The notes below the pieces were generated by a model that saw only the letters and a list, made by a program, of their open reading frames with translations, had not been told where the DNA came from and searched no databases. Shown in pieces: positions 30,695-38,063 of a stretch of 64,000 bases of DNA (positions are counted from its first letter, which is position 1; each line of letters opens with the position of its first letter). The stretch is taken from positions 1-64,000 of the IMG/VR virus record IMGVR_UViG_3300027806_000039; one strand, written 5' to 3'. A program made the translations under genes and the position numbers. The DNA is from a virus.

Positions 30695-31165
30695 TCAGCG
30701 GCGAGGGTCTTTCAGCATTTGCCGCAAGTTGGCAAACGCCATCTCCATGTCGCGGAAGACTGAGTGGCCCCAAGGCTTGCTATAGAGGTGCATCATCAAC
30801 AAATCGTCAAACAGCCTCTTGCCCTCAATAAACCCGTAGAGTTGCTTTTCCACCCCTACAGCGTCATCGCAAAAAACGATTGACCACTCTCCGAACGTCT
30901 TGTGCACGTACCACCCTTCTTCGTCATCCATGCGCTCAATAAGATCGTGCGGGAAGACAATCGTGTTTGACTTCCTTCCATTGCACGTCTTGCAAGCAGT
31001 CACTTTATTGATGTCGTGGTCGCTTCCGCCTCGTGATCTCGGTATCAGGTGATCAACTTCAAGCGCATCTGAACCAGGCATTGCGCCGCAATAGCGGCAC
31101 GCAAACCTGTCTCTGTGCAAGATCTTGAACCTCGCCGTCCTGTCTTGACGCCATGCAGTCTTCAT
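30695..31165 (-). CDS. HNH endonuclease
   Basis: 156 residues. Phe-Ala-Cys-Arg-Tyr-Cys-Gly-Ala, Leu-Glu-Val-Asp-His-Leu-Ile-Pro-Arg-Ser-Arg-Gly-Gly-Ser-Asp and Val-Thr-Ala-Cys-Lys-Thr-Cys-Asn form the complete four-Cys, His-Asn HNH core. The C-terminal 90 residues are unlike other HNH proteins I know. It is next to another HNH gene, so two nucleases lie side by side; a homing origin for one is possible. Confidence 0.8.
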   Translation of the reverse strand: MKTAWRQDRTARFKILHRDRFACRYCGAMPGSDALEVDHLIPRSRGGSDHDINKVTACKTCNGRKSNTIVFPHDLIERMDDEEGWYVHKTFGEWSIVFCDDAVGVEKQLYGFIEGKRLFDDLLMMHLYSKPWGHSVFRDMEMAFANLRQMLKDPRR

Positions 31166-31395
31166 TCGATTACTCCTTCCTCAACGATCACCACTTCCGC
31201 CTTCATCTTCCCCCTCGTCTGCAACCATTCCCTCCGATACGCCTCAAACGAACGCGGCCCAAAGTCCTTGACCCAGTTCACGTACGCGATCACGCACTGC
31301 TCGATCTCGGGATCGCGGTTCTGCTCATCTCGCTGCTTGCGTGCGGCGAGTTCATCTCGCTGCTTCTCCTCTTTCCATGACAGTTCTTTGGCCAT
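31162..31395 (-). CDS. small hypothetical basic protein
   Basis: 77 residues from the ATG at 31395, preceded by AAGGAG with six-base spacing. It is very rich in Glu/Lys/Arg at the N-terminus (coiled coil), then has Tyr-Val-Asn-Trp-Val-Lys-Asp-Phe-Gly-Pro-Arg. ATGA-coupled to the HNH gene downstream. No family recognised. Confidence 0.55.
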   Translation of the reverse strand: MAKELSWKEEKQRDELAARKQRDEQNRDPEIEQCVIAYVNWVKDFGPRSFEAYRREWLQTRGKMKAEVVIVEEGVIE

Positions 31396-31467
31396 CCGTA
31401 GCTCCTTTTCCATTCCGCCCCGCCGCGTCGAAGCGGCTTTCGCGCCTATCGCGAGGGCGGCCTGCAC

Positions 31468-32295
31468 CTACAGCCACGGGCAGTCAGGAATCGGGAATCG
31501 TGCATCAGCCCTGCAATACAACTTGCTGAGGCTGCGTCCTTCGAGAAACGCGCGAAGCGCCGTGCATGAACGCATAAACAACTCCTGCCTCGCTTCACTT
31601 CCGCCTGCATTCAGCGGAGTTGTCAGCAGGAACTCACGCAGCTTGATGGCCGCACTCTCGTCCGGTGCAGCACCGACTCCCGAGTGAAGCAAAGACTTGA
31701 ACCGTTCCAAGTCAACGTGACTCTGAGTGAACCAAGCGGAAGCAATCGCCGCAGACACTGCGGAATTTGAAAGACCCCTGCACGCCTTCGGCGGAACCGC
31801 AAACGCCATGGCATCGGCGACGTGCTCGCAAAAAATGGCGAACTTTCCAGTGTCAAAACACTGGTTGTTCCATACCGTCTCGTTCCTTGCCGCGTGGTAG
31901 TCCTGCCACAACGCCCGACAAATTGCCACCTCCGTCTGCGACAACTTCATTCCCATGAAGTTGAGGACGTTGGTGATGGAACGCGGCCTGCCACTGTCGA
32001 TGGCATGAATCAGTTCTTGCGAAAGCCCCCACGTGACCATCATTTCAACAGGCGTATCGCCGCTGGCGATTGCGGCCAAGCGATGCTGACCATCGGCCAA
32101 GCTGCCGTCAGCGTAAAAGGCGATGCCTTGGTGCGTTATCTTCCACTTGCCTTCAGCAATTTGCTGACGCATCAGAGAAACGCGATGCTGATTGATCGGC
32201 CTGTTGTTCTCGTTCTTAAGCAACCACTCGGATGCCATCTCTGGTGTCACAAGCACGCGCCGCGTCGAAAACCCATCGCACACTGCGGTAGCCAT
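31468..32295 (-). CDS. ParB/sulfiredoxin-fold phage protein
   Basis: 275 residues. Asp-Gly-Ser-Leu-Ala-Asp-Gly-Gln-His-Arg-Leu-Ala-Ala is the Asp-Gly-x-His-Arg motif of ParB N-terminal-fold proteins, which bind and cleave nucleoside triphosphates or act as nucleases. It is preceded by Ser-Leu-Met-Arg-Gln-Gln-Ile. The rest is helical. Phage members of this fold often act as regulators or in DNA modification. The role here is unclear. Confidence 0.65.
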   Translation of the reverse strand: MATAVCDGFSTRRVLVTPEMASEWLLKNENNRPINQHRVSLMRQQIAEGKWKITHQGIAFYADGSLADGQHRLAAIASGDTPVEMMVTWGLSQELIHAIDSGRPRSITNVLNFMGMKLSQTEVAICRALWQDYHAARNETVWNNQCFDTGKFAIFCEHVADAMAFAVPPKACRGLSNSAVSAAIASAWFTQSHVDLERFKSLLHSGVGAAPDESAAIKLREFLLTTPLNAGGSEARQELFMRSCTALRAFLEGRSLSKLYCRADARFPIPDCPWL

Positions 32296-32344
32296 ATCTC
32301 GTCTCCTTTGCTCTCGCGATTCCTTTCACCAACCCGGCCGCACG

Positions 32345-32647
32345 TCAACGCGACGCCGCCGCAACTTTCCATTCCCGCTCGTGCCGCCCACTCGCGCTCC
32401 TCACCAGCCGGCCCGTCTCAGCGATCAACCCGGCCTTGGCGAGTTCATGCAGCCGCCTCCCGATCTGATGCGGGACTAGGCCGCAACGCGCCGCGATTGC
32501 TGACGCACCGCCTGGAGCCGCGGCCAGCGCCTCGAGGATCTGCCGGTGGTGCTCGCCGCGGAACCGCTTGGCATCCGCAGCAGCGATCCGGCTCGTCACC
32601 GGGTCGGTGCGGCGAAAGAGCGGGAGGTCTTCTAGGTCTGTTGTCAT
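32345..32647 (-). CDS. winged-helix DNA-binding protein
   Basis: 100 residues from the ATG at 32647. Asp-Pro-Val-Thr-Ser-Arg-Ile-Ala-Ala, then Ala-Ala-Arg-Cys-Gly-Leu-Val-Pro-His-Gln-Ile-Gly-Arg-Arg-Leu-His-Glu-Leu and a wing at Thr-Gly-Arg-Leu-Val-Arg, a MarR-like wHTH. It lies next to the integrase gene, so it may direct lysogeny or excision. Confidence 0.65.
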   Translation of the reverse strand: MTTDLEDLPLFRRTDPVTSRIAAADAKRFRGEHHRQILEALAAAPGGASAIAARCGLVPHQIGRRLHELAKAGLIAETGRLVRSASGRHEREWKVAAASR

Positions 32648-32676
32648 GTGTCGGCACTCCTTTGCCTTTGTCCGTT

Positions 32677-33498
32677 TCACATCAACTGAGGAGGCTTCGG
32701 AGTCTTGCTCCGCAGCTGGGACCAATCGCAATATGCCTGCTCGAAAAGTGCAGGCGACCGATGCCCGAGGTGAAGCCGGCCTGAGCCAGCCTGGGCCATC
32801 TCGCAATGAGTCGCTGAAGAACGCCTCAGGAACTTCGACGTGCCAGCGACTCCGCAGCCGTCGAGGTGCGACCGCATGATCCGCATGCATTGGCGAGGCT
32901 TGGCCACCCACCCCAGAATCCGCCCGTCGGGCGAGCGGGCCAGCATAGCGTGCACGGCTTCAAGGCACGCAGGGGAAAGGGTTCGCGTCAACGGATCGCC
33001 CGTCTTGCTCTGCGTCCACGAAAGCGAATCGCCGTCGAGCTGGTCGCCGCGGAACGACATGACATCTCCGAACCTCGCGCCGGTTTCGTAGCCAAGAAGC
33101 AGCCACGCTCGCAAAAACGTGCCGTGATCGGCACCGCTGCGCAGTCGCTTGCCATCATGCTTGCTCGCGTTGGCGACGACGGCCTGGAGTTGCGATACCG
33201 TCCACGCCTTCGTGGGCTTGCGGCGAGCCTTCATCCGCATCACGCCGCGAGGCGCGACATCCATCAAGCCGGTTTCGTAAGCCCAGCGCCAGAGCGAAAG
33301 CAGGATCGTCCGCTCACTGCGGACGGTGATGCCGCTGACCTTCTCAACGCGGGCCAGCAAGTAGCGGTTGATCCGCTCGGCCGCGACGACGCCCGCGCGT
33401 CCAGCAATCCGCCTCACATTGTGCGAGTAGAGATTGGAGACATGTCGCTCAGCGAGATAGAGCGGTGCGATCTCTGAGAATGTCGTGGGCGTGCTCAT
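32677..33498 (-). CDS. tyrosine recombinase (integrase-like)
   Basis: 273 residues from the ATG at 33498. Catalytic set: Arg142 (Gly-Ala-Arg-Phe-Gly-Asp), Lys165 in Thr-Gln-Ser-Lys, Arg225 in Lys-Phe-Leu-Arg-Arg, His246 (Leu-Gly-His) and Tyr256. The usual box II His three residues before Arg225 is Lys222, a tolerated but less common variant. This is the second tyrosine recombinase of phage B; the other is on the plus strand at 38064. It lies within the early block on the minus strand, unlike a standard attP-adjacent integrase. Confidence 0.8.
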   Translation of the reverse strand: MSTPTTFSEIAPLYLAERHVSNLYSHNVRRIAGRAGVVAAERINRYLLARVEKVSGITVRSERTILLSLWRWAYETGLMDVAPRGVMRMKARRKPTKAWTVSQLQAVVANASKHDGKRLRSGADHGTFLRAWLLLGYETGARFGDVMSFRGDQLDGDSLSWTQSKTGDPLTRTLSPACLEAVHAMLARSPDGRILGWVAKPRQCMRIMRSHLDGCGVAGTSKFLRRSSATHCEMAQAGSGRLHLGHRSPALFEQAYCDWSQLRSKTPKPPQLM

Positions 33499-33666
33499 TG
33501 CAGGTATTCCATTCCTTCCGTGTATTGGCCGCGTGACGTGCGGCATCCGGTCGAGTTACTCTTGGGAGGCGCGAGCCTCGACTGCGGTGGTCTGTGCGAT
33601 ACTCCCGCGGAACGACCCATGCGGCTCCGATGACAGCCGCTCGGCAAGGGTGTGCCGGTCGCAAAG

Positions 33667-33912
33667 TCAGTAGCCAAGACGATCCGCCAACGCTTCCTCT
33701 TGCTCCGTGCGTGGTCCGTTCGTGCCACCTCGCAGCCGCACCGGCGGCAGGTTTCGCCACCGCTCGCGAGCCGCCGCCTCTCGCCTCCGCTCCTCGATGG
33801 CTTCTGCTCGCGACTCCTCTTCGATGTCGCGATCAATGGAATCGAGGTAGGCGTTCCATCGCCGGTTCGACTGCATCCGATCCTCGTCAGGTTCGCGGTC
33901 GTCAGCGTCCAT
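33667..33912 (-). CDS. small highly charged helical protein
   Basis: 81 residues from the ATG at 33912, of which over half are charged (Asp-Asp-Arg-Glu-Pro-Asp-Glu-Asp, then Arg-Arg-Glu-Ala-Ala-Ala-Arg-Glu-Arg). Predicted coiled coil. 16 bases separate its start from the stop of the next upstream gene. Function unknown. Confidence 0.5.
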   Translation of the reverse strand: MDADDREPDEDRMQSNRRWNAYLDSIDRDIEEESRAEAIEERRREAAARERWRNLPPVRLRGGTNGPRTEQEEALADRLGY

Positions 33913-33928
33913 GCGTCTCGTCTTTCGA

Positions 33929-34405
33929 TCAGAAGGGGATGTGGTCAGCATCAACCGCAACCTTCGCGGCTGCCGTTCGCGGTGCCGCCTTCGGCTTGCT
34001 CGCCGCCGCCGGCTGGGCAGGCAGGTACTTCTTGACGACGGCCGAGACCTTGCCAGCCTTCGACGTGTAGTGACTCACCTCGACCGTGATGACACGCCCG
34101 ACCAGATCGTTCGGATTCAGGCTGAGCACGCCGCCGGCCACGTCGTTGCCGCACGCCGCGGCCAGCTGCTTCGCACGCCAGCCGAGATGCTGCGGGATGT
34201 CGTCAAAGACAAACCGGAACCGGCCGTTCACGGCCGACAGACGCAGCGACAAGCAGTCGCCGTTCGGGTTCTCGTCGCACTGCTTGTAGGGGTTCGCCTT
34301 CTCTTCCGCCGACTTGATCTCCATCAGATGCGTGCCCGCCGGCACGATGTCGAACTCGGCAGGCGTGGTGGTCATGGGGTCGTCTTGCTGAATGGTGAAG
34401 TCCAT
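33929..34405 (-). CDS. DUF669-like protein, probable single-strand DNA-binding partner of the ATPase
   Basis: 158 residues from the ATG at 34405, in the frame where Met-Asp-Phe-Thr-Ile-Gln-Gln-Asp and Val-Pro-Ala-Gly-Thr-His-Leu-Met-Glu-Ile-Lys-Ser-Ala-Glu open the chain. Phage DUF669 proteins start this way and commonly lie next to Sak4/RecA-like ATPases, as here. The C-terminal Ala/Lys/Pro linker and last residues Asp-His-Ile-Pro-Phe resemble the acidic tip of SSB proteins. Involvement in recombination or replication is likely. Confidence 0.65.
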   Translation of the reverse strand: MDFTIQQDDPMTTTPAEFDIVPAGTHLMEIKSAEEKANPYKQCDENPNGDCLSLRLSAVNGRFRFVFDDIPQHLGWRAKQLAAACGNDVAGGVLSLNPNDLVGRVITVEVSHYTSKAGKVSAVVKKYLPAQPAAASKPKAAPRTAAAKVAVDADHIPF

Positions 34406-34425
34406 TTCTCTCGGTCCTTTCTGTT

Positions 34426-35376
34426 TCAGGCCACATGGGCCGGGGTGTTGCTGTTCTCGAACGCCAGAGCGACGCGCCTCTGCGAGGCGATCCGCCCAAT
34501 CTCTTCCGCCGTAGCCTGCGTCATGCGTCCACTCACGACTCGGTCGGCCAAGGCCATGACAAGCTGGTCGATCCGCTCCACCGTGGTGGCGTCGGCAATC
34601 GCCTTGCTGGCTGACGCCACGACGTTCATGTCGATGTCCACCGGGAACGGTGCCGGCGAAGCCACCGGCTCGCTGTCTGACAGCCACGCAGCAAGCTTGC
34701 GGCCCGTCTCGACCGTGATGGGCTTCGGATCGCCGGAGAAAAGTCCAGTGCGGTCCTTGCTCACCGTGGCGTAGTGCCCGTTGTGAATCAGATCCAGGCA
34801 GACCGTGAACTCGTACTCCAGGCCGTCGCGGGCCTCGAGCTTCATGCCGAGCTTCTCGACTCGCTTCTTTCCGTTCGGGCCTTCCGACTGAGCAGTCTCG
34901 GTCTTTGCCCGCCCGGTGCAGATCATGTGCTTGGGCGAGTGGATGATCCGATCTACGAACCGCCGCCACCGCGGAGTGATGACGCTCCAGGCGCTCCACG
35001 TATTTCCCTTGAACGATGCCTTGGCAACGTCGTCAAGGATTTCAAGGCATCCGCCGGGGCCGCTCCAGCACTGCGTCACCGAGTCGATGACGATCACGTC
35101 GTAGCCAGCCTTTTCGGCTGCGTCGATGGCTTCGATGTAGGCTTCCGGCGTGAACGGTGGCCTCAAGTCAATGACATCGAATTCATAATCCGAGAAGTTC
35201 GGATGCCTCTGGTCGTAGGCGTCGCTTGAGCCTTCTTCCGTGTCGATGACGACACATCGACCACCGAGCCCGCGGGCAAGTTCCAGCCCGCCCCATGTCT
35301 TTCCGCTGCCGCTCGGTCCTGAGAGCAGTAGCCGCAGTTTGGTGGCACTGCGGCGGGCCTTTCTGATCTGAACCAT
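34426..35376 (-). CDS. AAA/RecA-like ATPase (Sak4-type)
   Basis: 316 residues from the ATG at 35376. Walker A is Gly-Pro-Ser-Gly-Ser-Gly-Lys-Thr at residues 20-27, and Walker B lies in Val-Ile-Val-Ile-Asp-Ser-Val-Thr. Length and motif spacing match phage Sak4-like recombination ATPases, which assist strand annealing. The partner DUF669-like gene follows 20 bases after its stop. The preceding leader contains AAGGGAA about ten bases before the ATG. Confidence 0.75.
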   Translation of the reverse strand: MVQIRKARRSATKLRLLLSGPSGSGKTWGGLELARGLGGRCVVIDTEEGSSDAYDQRHPNFSDYEFDVIDLRPPFTPEAYIEAIDAAEKAGYDVIVIDSVTQCWSGPGGCLEILDDVAKASFKGNTWSAWSVITPRWRRFVDRIIHSPKHMICTGRAKTETAQSEGPNGKKRVEKLGMKLEARDGLEYEFTVCLDLIHNGHYATVSKDRTGLFSGDPKPITVETGRKLAAWLSDSEPVASPAPFPVDIDMNVVASASKAIADATTVERIDQLVMALADRVVSGRMTQATAEEIGRIASQRRVALAFENSNTPAHVA

Positions 35377-35519
35377 GTCGAGTTCCCTTCGTTTTCGTTC
35401 CGTTGTGAAATCCCGCTCTGCGTCATGCTCGGCGGGCTGATCCATCCCTTCCGTGGTCTGCCGGTTCCACCGGCTCCTTTCCGCCCGCTGGCCTCCTGCC
35501 GGCTGGCGTTCCTTGTTCG

Positions 35520-35792
35520 CTAGAACGGCACCGCCTGGGCGTCGGTGACCGCGTAGTGCAGGCTGCCGCGATCCGGCACATGACGCCGAACGTGGTAGGT
35601 GTCGTCGGTGAGCACCTCGACCACGACGCCAGCGAGCAACTCGCCGGCTTCGTGCCACTTGATCCGGTCGCCAACGGCGTAGGTCGTCGTGAGCTTGCCG
35701 TCGCGGATGACGCCGCGACCGCCGTAGGTCTCGTTCATCGCGGCCACAGCACCGTGGTATTCCGCATCACCGGGCATCATTTCGCTGTTCAT
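35520..35792 (-). CDS. small hypothetical early protein
   Basis: 90 residues, started at the ATG at 35792 with GAGGAG about eight bases upstream. Tyr-Ala-Val-Gly-Asp-Arg-Ile-Lys-Trp and Gly-Val-Val-Val-Glu-Val-Leu-Thr-Asp-Asp-Thr-Tyr-His-Val look like a small SH3-type beta barrel. Its promoter region contains a 5-bp inverted repeat. Function unknown. Confidence 0.6.
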   Translation of the reverse strand: MNSEMMPGDAEYHGAVAAMNETYGGRGVIRDGKLTTTYAVGDRIKWHEAGELLAGVVVEVLTDDTYHVRRHVPDRGSLHYAVTDAQAVPF

Positions 35793-35820
35793 GCGTCAAA
35801 CTCCTCTGGTTGGGGGGCGT

Positions 35821-35848
35821 AATGTACCCGCGTACATATATGGGTCAA
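35821..35848 (-). promoter_or_regulatory. sigma70-like promoter with overlapping palindrome
   Basis: On the minus strand TTGACC (35843-35848), 16 bases, TACATT (35821-35826). The inverted repeat TGTAC-CCGC-GTACA (35823-35836) overlaps the -10 box and downstream part, suiting repression. The gene at 35520-35792 begins about 30 bases after it. Confidence 0.55.
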
Positions 35849-35923
35849 GGGTCTACTAAACGATTTTTTGTGCCATGTTTTCCCGTGCGAAACGCACATT
35901 GGCGGTACTCGATTGCAGTAGCG

Positions 35924-36451
35924 TCATTGAGCCCCCACCAACGGTGCCGCAATGCCTAGGTCGGCGAGCGTCAGCACGGCGGGATCGCACTGCTGCGGGG
36001 AAACCAGCCACGAATAGGACCGACCGCTCGGGTGAATCGAAGGCGGCAGCACGCTCTGCGCTGGCCTTCCGCCCATGCGTATCTCCAAGCCACCACGCTT
36101 TACCCAGCCGCGAGCCGGCAGCGGGTCCGCAAGGCGAAACAGGTGGTGCATGCCACGCTGGCTCGACCAGCACGGCGTCTCGATCTCGCAGAGCGGCGTG
36201 CCGTCTGCCGTCTCAAGCTGGCGGAACATCTCGCAGCCCGCGATGTCGTCGTATTCGATGTCGATCAGCCCGCCCGATCCGCAGAGCAGCCCGACGTTGT
36301 CGCCGGCCGCGAGCCACGCGGCGATCTCGGAGGGGTCGGAACTGGCGAGCGTGTTCCACGCCATGCCGAGCGGCGTCTTGCCGCGACGGGCAACGCGGAC
36401 GCAGGAGGCACCGCAATCGAGCAGGGCGAGCATGTCAGGGTCGAGGGGCAT
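35924..36451 (-). CDS. bifunctional primase/polymerase N-terminal domain protein (prim-pol)
   Basis: 175 residues from the ATG at 36451, which has GGAG eight bases upstream and follows a strong promoter; the ATG at 36502 would lie upstream of transcription. Gly-Leu-Ile-Asp-Ile-Glu-Tyr-Asp-Asp at residues 61-69 is the archaeo-eukaryotic primase acidic motif, and Gly-Met-His-His-Leu-Phe supplies the later His motif. There is no helicase domain. It may prime phage DNA synthesis in replication. Confidence 0.7.
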   Translation of the reverse strand: MPLDPDMLALLDCGASCVRVARRGKTPLGMAWNTLASSDPSEIAAWLAAGDNVGLLCGSGGLIDIEYDDIAGCEMFRQLETADGTPLCEIETPCWSSQRGMHHLFRLADPLPARGWVKRGGLEIRMGGRPAQSVLPPSIHPSGRSYSWLVSPQQCDPAVLTLADLGIAAPLVGAQ

Positions 36452-36503
36452 CGGAGGGGCTCCAGGGTCATGGGCAAGCTTGGTTTCGTACGATTCGTGC
36501 ATA

Positions 36504-36532
36504 TGTATACGCAGGTCTTTGCATATCGTCAA
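36504..36532 (-). promoter_or_regulatory. strong sigma70-like promoter of the prim-pol gene
   Basis: TTGACG (36527-36532), exactly 17 bases, TATACA (36504-36509) on the minus strand. Both boxes are close to consensus. The expected transcript start is about 36497, giving a leader of about 46 bases to the ATG at 36451. Confidence 0.7.
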
Positions 36533-36774
36533 CGGACAATTCCTAGGGCAGCGTCGGCAAGGTCGAGAGTCGCCCTGCCAAGCTGCCGCAGACGCCCAGG
36601 CTCGGGATGCGGCTGGGGCATCGGCTGATAGGCAGGCTGGGCGTAGGGTTGCTGGCTGGCGATCCGCGTGGCGATCTCCAGCATGGCGAGCCGCTGGCGG
36701 GTCTCGACCAGCATGGAGCAGCCGGCGGCGAGCACGGCGATGATGAGCAGGGCTCGAAGCGTATCGTGGATCAT
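36529..36774 (-). CDS. small lipoprotein-like protein
   Basis: 81 residues. Leu-Leu-Ile-Ile-Ala-Val-Leu-Ala-Ala-Gly-Cys is a signal with lipobox, followed by a helix and a Pro/Gln/Tyr-rich linker (Gln-Pro-Tyr-Ala-Gln-Pro-Ala-Tyr-Gln-Pro). A membrane-anchored outer or periplasmic role is predicted. In an early region this suggests a moron acting on the envelope; function unknown. Confidence 0.6.
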   Translation of the reverse strand: MIHDTLRALLIIAVLAAGCSMLVETRQRLAMLEIATRIASQQPYAQPAYQPMPQPHPEPGRLRQLGRATLDLADAALGIVR

Positions 36775-36855
36775 GGCAGTCCTTTGTGTGTTCGGTTGCC
36801 ACCCGTTTCGCGGCTGTCGGCTGGCCGGGTGGCCCCACCTAAATAGTCGTTTCGC

Positions 36856-37053
36856 CTAGCTGGCACGCGATGGCAGTCTGCCGGCATTCCCCTCCAGCAC
36901 AGCCCGTTCGTATTCGGCAATACGCAAATTGCGGCGAGCAGCTTCAGCGAGGGCCGCCTCCTTGTGGCTCATCCGGCAAGAAGGCTTGCCCTGCACGACT
37001 GCCAAGTACCACCCGCGACTATCTCGAAACACCTTCCAGTTGACGCTCTTCAT
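36856..37053 (-). CDS. small basic hypothetical protein
   Basis: 65 residues from the ATG at 37053 with GAGGA upstream. Trp-Lys-Val-Phe-Arg-Asp-Ser-Arg-Gly-Trp-Tyr-Leu-Ala-Val gives a beta hairpin, then a helix rich in Ala/Arg/Glu. No family recognised. Confidence 0.5.
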   Translation of the reverse strand: MKSVNWKVFRDSRGWYLAVVQGKPSCRMSHKEAALAEAARRNLRIAEYERAVLEGNAGRLPSRAS

Positions 37054-37121
37054 TGACGTGTCCTCGTGTTCGTGGTGATGTTGCCCGCCGGCCCTGTTTT
37101 GCCGGCGGGCGAGCTGATTGG

Positions 37122-37364
37122 TCAGGCAAAGCAACTGAGTGGCAGGCGAATGGTCGCCTTGTCGATGCCGCGTCCGATTGAGCGAAAATCCGGGCTGACA
37201 GTCAGAACGTATTCACCGATGAGATGAGCCCACTCGACCTGCCGAACGACGTAGTGCCCGCCACCATTCTTGGTGCAAATCTCGTCGCCAGCCTTGACCG
37301 TGCATCCACCAGCGACCATCTCGTCAGCCATCATCCGAATCCCCTTGATCGTTGCGGCGTTCAT
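37122..37364 (-). CDS. small hypothetical early protein
   Basis: 80 residues from the ATG at 37364, with GGGAG eight bases upstream. Gly-Gly-Cys-Thr-Val-Lys-Ala-Gly-Asp-Glu-Ile-Cys and Tyr-Val-Val-Arg-Gln-Val-Glu-Trp suggest a small beta barrel. The promoter at 37416-37444 fires into it. Function unknown. Confidence 0.55.
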   Translation of the reverse strand: MNAATIKGIRMMADEMVAGGCTVKAGDEICTKNGGGHYVVRQVEWAHLIGEYVLTVSPDFRSIGRGIDKATIRLPLSCFA

Positions 37365-37415
37365 CGTTTCGTCTCCCGGTTGGCGTCTGCGAGTCTCATT
37401 CGCTCGCATGCCCCA

Positions 37416-37444
37416 ATCATATCGGCAGATCATTGCATATTCAA
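37416..37444 (-). promoter_or_regulatory. sigma70-like promoter, left member of a duplicated site
   Basis: TTGAAT (37439-37444), 17 bases, TATGAT (37416-37421) on the minus strand. The block CATGCCCCAATCATATCG (plus strand) covers its -10 box and recurs at the promoter at 37842-37869. Confidence 0.65.
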
Positions 37445-37484
37445 TAGGGGTAAATGCCGGGGAAACTCACTTTCCGAAAATTTT

Positions 37485-37835
37485 TCAGCCGCCCTTGGCT
37501 TTGCGGGCGGGTCGGGCTGACTTTGCAGCCCGCTTGGCTGGCCTCTTGGGATCGGCCGTGGCGTCGTCGTCCTGCCCGCTGCGGTCCCGGCCACGCGGGA
37601 ATCCCACGCCGGCAGGCCGCGCCGCCTCCTCTTCGAGGAACTTTGCCACGCTCTTCCTCTGGATCATCCAGCCGTGGCCCGGAATGAGCGTGCCAGCCAG
37701 CCGCTTGCCCTGCGGACGGGGCTTTTCTTCGTCATAAGCCAACCGCGTGACGGTACTCGGGGCGCGAGCCCCGATTTCCTCCATCACCTGCCGAACGGTC
37801 ATGTAGCCCGCGAACGGGTTCGCCATTGCAATCAT
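37485..37835 (-). CDS. excisionase-like / HTH DNA-binding protein
   Basis: 116 residues. Tyr-Met-Thr-Val-Arg-Gln-Val-Met-Glu-Glu-Ile-Gly with Ser-Thr-Val-Thr-Arg-Leu gives a small winged HTH of the excisionase/MerR type at residues 11-32. A basic Lys/Arg/Ala tail (Lys-Arg-Pro-Ala-Lys-Arg-Ala-Ala-Lys) follows. The promoter's -10 box ends six bases before the ATG, so the mRNA is probably leaderless. It is encoded next to and divergent from the plus-strand integrase, the usual place for an Xis or lysogeny regulator. Confidence 0.7.
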   Translation of the reverse strand: MIAMANPFAGYMTVRQVMEEIGARAPSTVTRLAYDEEKPRPQGKRLAGTLIPGHGWMIQRKSVAKFLEEEAARPAGVGFPRGRDRSGQDDDATADPKRPAKRAAKSARPARKAKGG

Positions 37836-37841
37836 GCCCCA

Positions 37842-37869
37842 ATCATATCGTCGGATCAGTGCAGATCAA
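37842..37869 (-). promoter_or_regulatory. sigma70-like promoter of the excisionase-like gene, probably leaderless
   Basis: TTGATC (37864-37869), 16 bases, TATGAT (37842-37847). The start codon at 37835 is six bases after the -10 box. It shares the 18-base block with the promoter at 37416, so both could be bound by one regulator. Confidence 0.6.
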
Positions 37870-37896
37870 ACCGCCGTGGTGAGTCATGGTCGGCTT

Positions 37897-37979
37897 GGTC
37901 GGCAGCCGACCACGACAGACCACACCCGCGACTTTCAATCCTCCCCTTTGCCTCCGGCGAGCCGATCCGCGTAGGATCG
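37897..37979. promoter_or_regulatory. pair of inverted repeats between the divergent integrase and HTH genes
   Basis: GGTCGGC-A-GCCGACC at 37897-37911 is a perfect 7-bp inverted repeat. CGATCC-GCGTA-GGATCG at 37963-37979 is a 6-bp inverted repeat. Both are in the 228-base gap between divergent genes and could be operators or parts of an attachment site. Confidence 0.5.
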
Positions 37980-38063
37980 ACTGCCGGGGCAAAGTTTCAA
38001 CGGAGAGGGCTCCGATGAAGTTTTGTACACCTCGGTAGACTAGGGGCCAAAAGGAGGTGTGCG

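Noticed and set aside
33449-33836. Minus-strand frames of about 100 residues upstream of the integrase
   Set aside because: Composition is shadow-like and they overlap the better-supported charged protein and integrase start; the 168-base gap is left as noncoding.
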